Assembly (NCBI GenBank): GCA_013398955.1
Contig: VWPU01014174.1
Coordinates: forward strand, 26,232-90,231
Length of the DNA stretch: 64,000 nt
Source: Callaeas wilsoni
Lineage: Eukaryota; Chordata; Aves; Passeriformes; Callaeidae
Direction: 5' to 3'
Positions 11,101 through 21,500 of this stretch are shown here, in pieces. Below the pieces are notes generated by a model. That model did not search any database. It saw nothing but the letters and a program-made list of their open reading frames with translations, and had not been told where the DNA came from. The translations under genes and the position numbers were made by a program. Position 1 is the stretch's first letter. Every line of letters starts with the position of its first letter.

Positions 11101-14078
11101 TTCATGATCTGACCCCAAACGCCCCTCAATAAACATCCCACGTGGTTCTGAGACTCACCCAAAACGATTAAAAAAGCATTGAGCACCAAAAAGGCAACGG
11201 AGCCAGCAGTGAATCCCTCGGTGTTCCCCACCCCGATGTCCAGCAAGTGGCCTGAAACAGAAGCAGCACATCGGGTTATGAGCAAACCACGAAGAGCAGC
11301 GTGACAGGAGAGCGGCAGGAGAGCGGCAGAGCCTCAGCTGGGATTACTGCAGCTCCTGCTGATGGATGGTGGCCTCATAAAAACCCTCCCTCATCAACAC
11401 CCGCTGCTTCTGCCATGCGAAGTATTTGAGGTATTAACCGTGGGACTGGTGACGGTTATCCAAAAAAAGCTCTGGATTTTACCTCCAGCTTGGACTACTC
11501 AGGGCCTGGCTGGACACTTTAGCAGCTCCTGCCACATGTCTGAAGCCACAGCTTTAACTTTCCCCACAGGTACTTATTTTAAGAGTGCCTGGCATAGAGG
11601 CTGCATGAACACTCTGCCCATCTGGAGCAAAATGCAGCTTTTAAAAGCCAGGCTCAGCTTCTGAGAGCTTCTTTCATGGCTGTGACCAGCTGGGATAAAC
11701 TTCTCCAGGCTCCCGAAGGAGAAATCCAGAACCTGGAGTCTTCCACTGCATAAAAGCATCTCCTGAGTTGTTATTCTGAGATAACAGCCCAGAGCCAGCC
11801 CTATCTCACAATGTTTCTGCAGGGAAATCTTGGCTTTTATTGAAGACACAACTTGGAGTCCTGGAGCTGAGAGCACCAAGTGCCTGCAGAAATGACAACC
11901 AAGTGCAAACTGGGGTGATTTGCGGATTTTTTCCAAGGAGGAATATCAGTAAACCTGATGTCATTGACTCTCCTGAAAGAAGGAATTCCACTGAAGAAAG
12001 CAATCTGAACTTCCCTGAGAACATCCCTTAAAGCAGGAACCATCCCATGCTTTACCTGCCAGGCGCAGCCAGGTCCAGGCTGCCCAGAAGGCAGCGTAGC
12101 AGAACGGGAGCACAGATCCAAACCTCTTCCCGCCCTGCACCTGGATCCGGCACACGAACAGCTGCCCCAGGGCTCCCGGGATGAGCACGGAGGGGATGGA
12201 GAGCTGCTGTCTGCCCGTGTCACCCACGCTGCCCTGGGCGGCCGCAGCCGCAGCCAGGCCATTGCAGATGTAGAACAAAGCGTCTGGCACGGCAGCACTG
12301 GTGCCACTGGGAATGTCCTTGGACCTCGAGAGCCAGGTCTGGAGAGCCCCCAGCATGGCCTGGAGAGCCGAGCTGGACAGGGCCTGGGCACCCACGGGAA
12401 CCAGAACCTTCTCCCCGATGGAGTTGATGAGGCTGGCGAAGGTGGCGTACAGGGAGAGGGCGGTGCAGAGGCTGCAGGCGGCCCCCAGGAAGGGCCGGGC
12501 ACCAGGCAGTGGGATCTGGTGGACGAAGGCAGAGGTGAGGATGATGAAGGAGGCGTTCTGCAGCATCTCCAGGGTGTCTTTGTGGGTCGACATCAGAAAC
12601 AGCAGGCAGGCGGTGGCCAGGAAGAACCACGCTCCAAACATTCCCAGCCTGCTGTCCTGAGCCGCGGGCAGCCCAAGGGAGGTGGTGAGCACAAACTCTT
12701 CCCAGGACATCACCAGCCAGAGGAGGCTGTGGACACCAAACTTGGTGGTGTGGTAGCTGTCCCCTCTGAGGTAGCTGTAGAAGCTGGAGAGCAGCTGGCA
12801 GCTGGAGATGATGGATATCCACGCTGCTCCCACACAGAAGGTCTTCATGTACCCAAAGAAGTAAAAGGCAAATATAAAGGGTGACACAGCGTCACAGATG
12901 TTCCCCAGGGCCATCGGCTCCGCGTACTTTGTGTTCTTCTTCTTTTCCTCCCCGAGGGCCTTGGAGGAGCTTTTCTGTGCCGACCCCAGCAGGAGGACAT
13001 TGAAGAGGGGGTGCCCAAAGCCAGGCAGGACGTACCTTTGAGTGATGCCCTTGAGGAGCAGAGCCACAGCCCCGTACAGCCCGCACAGGACAATGCCCAG
13101 CTCCAGGACTCCGGACACCACCAGGGCCCAGTCCCCGAAGAGCGCGACCGCCTCGAAGCCCAGGGCCAGCGCGATGGCCCCGAAGATGAAGGGCATGATG
13201 TAGTTGACAGTGGCCGAGCAGAAGGAGAGGATTAAGGAGATGGCAATGTAGGCCACCAGCCCGGCCACGGCGCTCTGGCTGGCTGAGGGCACAGCTGTGC
13301 CGGAGGCTGGGAATTGGCTGGCATTCCCGGAGGGAAGCGTTGTGTTCTCCAGGGAGGGATACGCGGCAGACAGGACACGTGTGGCCCCGTAGCTGCTCCA
13401 CAGAGCAGAGAAGGTGAGGAAGGCCGCGCCTCCAAGGTGGTCATACTTGCGGAAGGCGAGAAATCCGGCCAGGAGCTGGACAAAGCCTCCAATCAGGATG
13501 AGGTGGACACCTGAGGGAGGCAGGAAGGGGTCAGGTGTGAAGCCAAGCACAAAAGGGCTGGAGCTGCAGGAAGCTCCAGGGCACACCCCGTGGCAGGTCC
13601 CACCCTTCCAGTGAGCAGCCCTGTGGCCTCTGCCTGCCCCTCTTCCCACCTTTATGGGAATTTCTGGGGCCCCTGAACCCCTTGGCTCAGTGCGGTGAGC
13701 AGGCCCAGGGACGGTTTGGATCTAGCAGGGAATGGCACATGGAATATTTGGCCCAGTGGCTGGGGAAGGAGGAACAGCCATCCCTGGGAGCACACAGTCC
13801 TGCACAATGGACACAGCCCACATTTCCCCACCATCCCACCAGTGGTGTCCATGGGGATGATCCTCAAAGAGTTCAGGGGATGTTCAGCCCCACCCACCCC
13901 GCCCTGAACAGCAGCACTCACCTGCCAGGACCTGCTCTGCTGCCTGAGGCCCGAGGCTGGTGGCGGCCACGGTGAAGTTCTGCAGGCACAGGAGGAAGGC
14001 GCTGACCACGTTGCCGAGCAGCCCCAGCACCCCCGGCTCGCTGTAGAAGACGGCGGCGAACCCCTCGGCGCTCGCCAT
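5107..14078 (-). CDS. Triple AceTr (GPR1/FUN34/YaaH) membrane protein fused to a YrdC/Sua5 domain, 10 exons
   Basis: Exons, in transcript order: 14078-13922, 13510-12056, 11251-11159, 10575-10471, 9870-9761, 8925-8731, 7550-7388, 6164-5999, 5858-5764, 5192-5107 (TGA at 5109-5107). All introns are GT-AG, and the phases join to one 2,625-nt frame of 874 residues. The ATG at 14078 has a GCC-ATG-G context. Residues about 14-217, 250-427 and 461-640 look like three copies of the six-helix AceTr fold: copy 1 has EPGVLGL, GGFVQLLAGF and a closing RYVLPG; copy 2 has EPMALGN and a closing KVLVPVG; copy 3 has PGALGQLF and a closing GKDLLVMG. Residues about 660-874 are a YrdC domain with VPTDTVYALA, K705/R707 (IKDRP) and S798-A-N800 (TSAN), the threonylcarbamoyl-AMP synthase signature. 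Function is unknown: the family suggests small-carboxylate transport, and the YrdC part suggests ATP/carbonate-type binding. The first AceTr motif has E where bacterial members have N. Confidence 0.85.
6504..6935 (-). mobile_element. CR1 LINE fragment, about 430 bp, in the transporter-YrdC gene
   Basis: Starts AATCACAGAATCAGCTGGGT (CR1 3' end) and runs through the conserved 3' UTR and the end of the reverse-transcriptase frame region. Lies in the intron between exons 7550-7388 and 6164-5999. Confidence 0.85.
9900..10035 (+). mobile_element. CR1 LINE 3' fragment
   Basis: CCCTGGAGGGATTTAACAGT ... GTGGCACTTGGGCACAGGG ... ending CATGATGCTGTGATTC; intron of the transporter-YrdC gene. Confidence 0.8.
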
Positions 14079-15169
14079 GGCCCTTCCAGACAAAACAGCA
14101 GAGTCGGCCCTCGCCCTCACAGCCTCCCCGGCAGCGGCGTCTGCAGCGGGCTCGGGCACCCGGCCAGCCTTCAGAGCCGTGCCCCTGCCCCGAGCAGGGA
14201 CAAACTGGTGACAGGCTCAGGTGTTTCCATGTTCCTCCCCGCGCCTCGCTGCAGACAAAGGCTCGATTCAAAGCACCACTTGAGGTGCCTACTTTCCGCA
14301 GCCCTATCCAGAAAAAACACACACAACCTATTTAGGCGACCAGGATTCCTGGCAAAAACATGTTTAGGTGCCCCAAAGCGCTGCAGGTGGTGGTGATGGT
14401 TGCTGTCCCCTCTTCTCCAGGCTGCTGGAGATGGAGAGGCATGAATAGCCCAACACAAACCAACAGACATCCAGACGAAACCCACAAGGTATTTTTGAGC
14501 CGTTCCAGGACGTTTCTTATCCACTGTTGCAGACAAACAGGGCAGGCACGGTGCACACACACACACAGTCTCCCTTCCAGATGGAATTTTCCAGCTCCAT
14601 CCCTTTCTTGAAACCCCAGTGACTAAATAGGCTATTTTCAAACCCTTCATATTTCTCCCATGAACTCGTCTGTTTGCAGGCAGCCCCCACGTTTCCACTC
14701 CTCAGCACTCCTGGGTACCAGGAGCTGAAGTTTTCTCTCTGGAGGGTTTTGTTGGGAAACAAAGATGAAAATAAAACAGCAATGTTCTTGTTATTTGGAT
14801 ATTTTTAGAATATTTGGTGAGCTAAAAAAGCTGGAAAAGGAGAAGGTGATGTATTCTGTTGTCAGCCATTCCAAAGAACCCTTTGGAAAGGGAGGAAAGC
14901 TCCGCTATTGTTAGGGGAAGCGAGGAGGAGGGAAGGAGCACCACCCAAAGAAAAATAATATGGGAATAATAATGAACCTAAATCCCATGATCACACAAAT
15001 CCTCAGCACAAATTTACATTTTGCAAACATCAGTACCCTCTGGACTCTCTCGTTCTGCTAAAACCCCTGTATTTTCCTCTCTCCATTTATTCTAAAGGAT
15101 GTCACTTCCCCAAAGGAAGAAGGATGAAGGATAAATCGGCTCCTGACAGCTCCAAACTGGTTTGGTAGC

Positions 15170-15246
15170 TTTTAGCCTTTCCAAATAAGGAAAGGCTAAA
15201 AACTTTAGCTTTTAGCCTTTCCAAATAAGGAAAGGCTAAAAACTTC
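15170..15246. repeat. Tandem pair of perfect 13-bp-arm hairpins
   Basis: A 40-bp unit occurs twice. Each copy holds TTTTAGCCTTTCC and its exact complement GGAAAGGCTAAAA around a short AAATAA-type loop. No coding context. Confidence 0.85.
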
Positions 15247-16394
15247 CCCCAAGCAAAGCTCGGGGAACAATCAATTATTCAATTATTTGGTTGTGCTAAA
15301 GACTGGAATTTGGGTTCAGAGACAGAGATGCACCAAATCCCAGTTCTGGGGCAGGAATATTCCCTTTTCCCATCAAGGCAGGCCCCAAGGAACTCTGTGC
15401 CCTTGAGCAGAGCTGAGCCTGTGGATTCCACGATTTTGCCTTTTTTTTATGATTTTAAATGACACTTCTGTATAAAGAAGCAGTTTGGTTTAAATGGTTA
15501 TGCTTGGAAATGAGCCACAAAATTAAGTTCCTGCAGATGTTTTGCCCTGAAACAGCGCAGGCAGTGGCTCAAAGGCACGCTCAGAGCCCCTGCTTGGAGT
15601 GGGTCCCTGGAGGAGGAGGGTGAGCTGGGATTTGGGAGGGACATGGGAGGGAGATTTGGGCTGGCCAGGTGACTCCTTGGCTCCCAGCAGCGGTTTTTAA
15701 TTTGCCAGAGCTCATATTGTTGTTGTTTTCTGCATAACAGGCCTGCAACAAAGAGCTGGGAGTGGGGAGGGATGGAGAGACTCAACTCACAGGGATGTTT
15801 TCCTCTTCTTCCAGTGCAGACATGGGAGAAGGGAGGAAGAGAAACATCAGGACATGCTGTGTCAGGCTAAGGAGGTGTAAAGGGGAAGGAGTGAGAGGAT
15901 TCAGCCCAAGATACGGAAAAGGAGGAGGAGGAGGAGGGTTTGGGGTTGGAAGCAGCTGCAGTCGTACCCTCTGCTCACACCTACCCCACACACACCAACC
16001 CAGACTCGCGGTCCCTGCTCTTGGACCAGTTTGCAGCTGGGCATTGTCCCTGCCTCTGTTTCCTGCAAGGTCAGGACACGTCAAACCATGAAAATCCTCC
16101 TGGGGTTGTCTCAGGAGCAGCAGCACCGGAATGCCAAGGGCTGCACTGAGCCTGGAAAAACGAGGCTCAGCAGGGGAACCCCCAGGCGGCTTTTCTGCTC
16201 TGGTTTGGCTCCGGGATAACCCCACCCATGGGTGCTGTCACTGTGAGGAGCCATTTCTCCATGTGCACCACAGAACACTGGTGGTGCATCAGGATACCGT
16301 GGGATTGTACAGGAGGCAGAGGAGCAGACGGAAAATCCCTCTCTCCCAGGTGGGATTAGCAGCTCTCTGCACACCCAGGGCACCCGCAGCACAG

Positions 16395-16970
16395 CCACTG
16401 TCCAGGAAAACCGGGATGGAGATGTCCCAGGGCACCAGCAGCACAGCCACTGTCCAGGAAAACCGGGACGGAGATGTCCCAGGGCACCAGCAGCACAGCC
16501 ACTGTCCAGGAAAACCGGGATGGAGATGTCCCAGGGCACCAGCAGCACCAGCAGCACACTGTCCAGGAAAACCGGGACGGAGATGTCCCAGGGGACCAGC
16601 AGCACAGACACTGTCCAGGAAAACCGGGACGGAGATGTCCCAGGGCACCAGCAGCACAGCCACTGTCCAGGAAAACCGGGACGGAGATGTCCCAGGGCAC
16701 CAGCAGCACAGCCACTGTCCAGGAAAACCGGGATGGAGATGTCCCAGGGCACCAGCAGCACAGCCACTGTCCAGGAAAACCGGGATGGAGATGTCCCAGG
16801 GCACCAGCGGCACCAGCAGCACACTGTCCAGGAAAACCGGGATGGAGGCGTCCCAGAGCACCAGCAGCACCAGCAGCACACTGTCCAGGAAAACCGGGCG
16901 GGAGATGTCACAGCGGACCAGCAGCACAGCCACTGTCCAGGAAAACCGGGATGGAGATGTCCCCGTGCTG
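16395..16970. repeat. 52-bp minisatellite between the two divergent genes
   Basis: About 11 copies of a unit starting CCACTGTCCAGGAAAACCGG, spaced 52 bp with some CAG-rich length variants. Long open frames on both strands are by-products of the repeat. It lies in the transporter-ACOD1 intergenic region. Confidence 0.9.
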
Positions 16971-18308
16971 AGGAGACACTTGGACACCTGGGGTACTGCC
17001 AGAGCGCTGCACCTCCCGGAGGGATGGGGCAGCTCGGGACCATCCTTCCCTTGCTCAAATCCCTCTGCAGTGAGGGTAGAGCCAAAGCCACACCCTCCCT
17101 CATCCTGCCCCCTCCACATTTTTTCCTTTCCCTGCTTGCCCCCGACATTCCTCACCCTGGAGGTTGCGGGAATGCTGTGAGAGGTCCTCTCTCCCTCCTG
17201 GCTCCTGTCCCGCGGTGACCTCTGAGCCACATGGGACAGGCTCTGGACACCACTTCCTTCACTCACTGCTGTCCTCACGACAACTTCCCTTCACCCCCTT
17301 CCAGGAAAGGTCATTCCCATCTCATCCCACTCCCATGGGGCTGTTAGGCTTTGCAGGATTCACTCTGTGCATCCGACAGTCGCTGCCGCTTCCCTGTGAT
17401 TGATATTAACGGGAATATTCCAGGGCACGGACATTCCGTCCCCAGGAGGCTGGAGCAAGGCTCCCCATGCCATGGAACACATCTACAAACACCAAACCAT
17501 TCCATTCTCACTCATCCCCAGGGGCATTTTGCCATTAGTTTTCCATCCCACCTTGTTAGCGATAACAAACATTTACAGAGCTCTGAGGAAACACTGCCTC
17601 TCTCCAGATAAACATGGAAAGAGAACAAGATTCATTTTGGATAAGCACACAGCAAGATGAACAGTGCACAGCCACAACACACAGCTGGATTTCACATCAC
17701 AGCCCTGCCTCTCCTCTGGTGCAAACCAGCACAGAATTGCCAGGGAGACATTGCTACGACAAACGTCTGCATGGGAGTTAGTAAAAAATTCAATTTTAAA
17801 TAAAGGTGTGTCCCACTAGGTTGTTATTCTGCCCAAAATAATAAATGTCCCCAGGTTCCACTGCTGGACAAAGCTAAGAGCCATGCATTCCCCCAAAATC
17901 CAAACATTGCTTTGGGAATGAAGGCTCCCGATGTTCCCTGGAAGCTCCAGGGTGCACTCCCAGTTCAGTGACCCAGCAGAGCTGGAGATGGAGAAGGAGA
18001 CCTGGGAAAGACTCAGCCAAACACCCAAACACTGAAGGTATTCGAGAAAAGCATCCAAGAAAACCACCACTGCCTGACTTCTGCCTCTGCAGCCGGGATT
18101 TACCTGCTTTGGTGACACTTCGGCTCAATGGGAGGATGCTCTTGTCCCTCTCATTTCCTGGTAAATCCCACTTTTATAGTCCTCCTCGGGAGGAGGAGCC
18201 TGGTGCCGGTTGCTTCACCCATTGGCACCTGCAGCATTTTGGAGACAGGAGTTTCCTTGAACCTTGTCAGTTATTGTCCGAAATATTTTTTTATTTCCTG
18301 AAACGGGG

Positions 18309-18318
18309 GGGGGTTCCC
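18309..18318 (+). promoter_or_regulatory. NF-kB-like site upstream of ACOD1
   Basis: GGGGGTTCCC fits the kB consensus GGGRNWYYCC and lies about 130 nt upstream of the TATA box. A weaker relative, GGATTCCCC, is at 18353-18361. ACOD1 is known to be induced by LPS and NF-kB, so the position makes sense. Binding is inference, and the site sits in a G-run. Confidence 0.35.
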
Positions 18319-18449
18319 TTCTGTCCAGTAGAGACAAACCACCCCTCCTCACGGATTCCCCCCACCCTCTGGCTCCCCAGGGGCTGATGTCATCCCCCTG
18401 GAAATTCAGTTGCACAAAAACAGAAAGCAAATTGCCTTTTGGACACAGA

Positions 18450-18455
18450 TATAAA
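18450..18455 (+). promoter_or_regulatory. TATA box of ACOD1
   Basis: TATAAA about 95-100 nt upstream of the proposed start codon at 18550. It places transcription initiation near 18480 and gives a 5' UTR of about 70 nt. A TATA promoter fits a strongly inducible gene. Confidence 0.55.
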
Positions 18456-18549
18456 CCCTGCCACCAGCACCTTCCAGCCACACACCTCTGCCATCCCTCG
18501 CGCCGAGCACACCGAGCTGGGAAAAGCACTGGGAAAAGCAGCCACCAGC

Positions 18550-21500
18550 ATGGTCTACTCCACCTTCCAGGTAAAACTCTTCCAAGCAAAACCCTCCCCA
18601 TCTCTGAGCTTGCCTTTTGCACTTTAAGGAGGAAATGTCGCTTTCCGGGTGGTTCCTCCACCGGTCCAGCTGAGCACGGCGTTAAATGGGAACCTGCCCG
18701 AAAAGTAACAAATTCCAATGGCTTTCACAGTCACTTAATTCAGCTACTGACCTTTTCCTGCCATCCTGCTCCTTTCATGTGTCCCAAACATCCTCTGGAC
18801 CCTGCCATGTGGGGTTTTTTGTTGCTGGGATGTGCTCCGTGGGTTTGGTTCCTCGTGCCCACTCCGAGCTGGTCCCGCTTGCTGCAGGATCTCGTGGCAG
18901 GGCTGCAAAGGCGCTGCTGCCCCTTCCGCTGTGTGGCTTTATTTCCCTGGGTGTTCTTGGCATCCCTGCTGGACGCAGATTTGGAAAATATTTTTTCCCT
19001 CCTTTAAATATGTTGTTACTTTTATGTGCTCGTTTGATCTGTGTCTCACGATGAGAGGCACAACCAAGAAAACTGCTCTGAGAAAGCTTCCAGCAGTTCC
19101 AGTGACAAATTCCCTCTCTGTGTCTCTCCTCTAGAAATCCCAGAAGTTCTTGGCAAGCTCTCGGCAAGTCCACAAAACTGCTGCCCACGGTTTGTATCTC
19201 TCAGCATTCCCCATCCTTTCCTAGCGGGCACCCCTAAATAATCACAGCATTGCTGGGAAAGAGGCGCTGGGCTGGGCACACCGAGAGAAATCCTCAAATT
19301 CTTGGAAGGAAAAGCTTCCGAATGTTTGGGGGTCTTGTGGTGCTTTGTGCCCTCGGGGATAAAGCACCAGGAGAAAAGCAGCAAAGAGTAAAAATGTGGA
19401 TTGTTAGTCCTGTGCTAAACCAGAATTTTGACTGGTTTAGAACCAGACTTACCAAATTCTTTGACCGCAAATGTAAGATGTCGAAAGGGTGGCTCAGATC
19501 CTTAACTCCTCCACTTGTCACTGCTTCCTAATCACACCTGATCCTGCTCTGGGCATTGCCTGGGGTGATTCATGGATCTCTTTCTGTGGCTCCAGCACTG
19601 CCCAGCTTTGGACAAATTAACCACAACTTGCCTGTGTAGACACTTGGTCTATTTTGTCTCTTAATTTGGTCTGTTTGTCTATTAACTGATCTTAAAATGT
19701 GTTCTTGGTCCATTGTGTTTATTAACGTCTTTTTAAAATTTTATTTTAAGTTTATTATAAGTTTATTAACTTCTTTTAAAAAGGGCTCTTGGTTTATTGT
19801 AAGTTTATGTTTATTGACTTATTTTAAAAGATATTCTTAGTCTATTACATCTATTAATTTATTTTTAAATTAGTTATTAATACAATAAATGCTAGGAATG
19901 TTGCTTAATGAACACTTGGGGACCACAGAAATAACAGTAATCCACAGGGGTTTATTAGGTCTTGGATCAAATTTAATTTTTTAGTGAAGTCCTGCCATAC
20001 CAGAAGGAAAACCCCAGAGTCACGGAATACTGTTAGCTGAAGGGTTAAAAAACCCCGCTGCCTGCTGAGGTGACAAAGAGCATTTGATGCCGGGAAGGAA
20101 ACAATCCAGCTTTTCTGGGTGCTGGGTGATTGGAGCAGATTTTCCTGCAGCCTCTCCAAGCCCTGACATCACCGCTCCGCTCCGGGAGGGCGGCGGGGGG
20201 AGCCGGGATGCTCCCGGGGCCCCGGGCTGGGGTCGCCAGCGGGTCCCGAAGTGCTGAGGGCCGGGATTCCCGCAGGAACGCGTTCCCCAGGAGCGGGAGG
20301 TTCTCCCGGTGCTCCAGGCCGTGATGACCTTCCCAGCTGTGTTTACAGGAGGCTCGGGCTGCGCTCGAGGTGAGCCCAGGCGTGAGCCAGCGCTCCGTGA
20401 GTCACTGATGTGACATTTCGGGATGAATCCAACCTAGGGAAATTAGGGAATGCTCACTTCATTAATTGCCGTGTCTGCTGTTCCAAAAACAAAGCCTCTT
20501 GTGTACCTGCCCACCTGGATGTGCTTTCCTCTCGGAGCAAAGTATTTTTCTTTCTTTCACGTGTGATTAATTTAATTTAGACATTAATTCAGCTTTTATC
20601 TGCATCTGTGTGTGCACCCCCACATCCATCCATAAGTAAATGTATGGATTTGCCATCCTGCAAGTGTTGGCTACATGGAATTTTATTTTTCCTGCTCTCC
20701 TGTGCGCTCTCAAAATAACCTTATAAATTATAACAGGCCATAACAATTTTATTCTAGGAATTAGAAATATAATTATATTAATTATATTCTGTATTCCAAT
20801 TCTAGAATTAGAAATAATGTCATAAATTATAAATTAATATACGAATTCTAAACATTATATATAAAAATTAATGTATATAATAATGAGCTATATATAATCT
20901 AAGCAAGGCAATTTGTCACTGAAATGAAAAAATACAATAGACACAAACTGGGGATTTTCCATAGAATTTTAACTTATTTTTAAGGATTAGCATCCTTTGG
21001 AGTACATAGGGCTTAAGAGCTTTGTTGCCTGAGTCAAGACATTTCTGTGCCTTGTAGGATGAAATATCCGGATAAATCAAGGCTTTGGGTCTAGTCCTGC
21101 TTTCCAAAAAATTATGGAAGTTTTGGATTTCTGTGGTCCATTCCTGCCTCTGCCTTTCCTCTGGATAAAGGGACATCATTTGTATTGACACCTCCCAAAA
21201 AATGGTTGTTGGACCCCCAAGGCGAGGGGATGGGTCCGAGCTCTGAAGCTGCTTCACCTGAACCTTCTGGAAGCCACCCCACGAGGTGCCCAGAGCATCC
21301 GTGGAATATGGAATTTTATATTTGGAACATATGGAATCTGAGAGTATCCAGGTTGGAAGGGAGCCATGGGGATGATGAATTCCAGCTCCCTGCCCTTGCA
21401 GGACTCCTAAAACTGACCCAGCTGGCTCAGGCAGGTGCAGCTCCCCGAGCCCGGGGACAGCGGGGTGAGGAGCCGCGGCTGCCAGCGCAGGGCTCACCTT

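Larger units (their letters stand above)
14079..18449. other. Divergent intergenic region between the transporter-YrdC gene and ACOD1
   Basis: About 4.4 kb holding any shared control elements of the two genes. It contains the twin hairpins (15170-15246), the 52-bp minisatellite (16395-16970) and the kB-like site near 18310. No exon was recognised. The region just 5' of the transporter start (to about 14.16 kb) is GC-rich. Confidence 0.6.

Noticed and set aside
11961..13649. Treating the large exon as an intronless 562-residue gene
   Set aside because: Homology stops exactly at good splice sites (13510 and 12056), and flanking exons continue the AceTr repeats in phase.
16111..17278. Long open frames (over 320 codons) on both strands
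   Set aside because: They are the 52-bp minisatellite in several frames; low-complexity products with no splice or start context.
18264..19007. 247-codon plus-strand frame over the ACOD1 promoter
   Set aside because: No family resemblance; it overlaps the TATA box and runs past the exon-1 donor.
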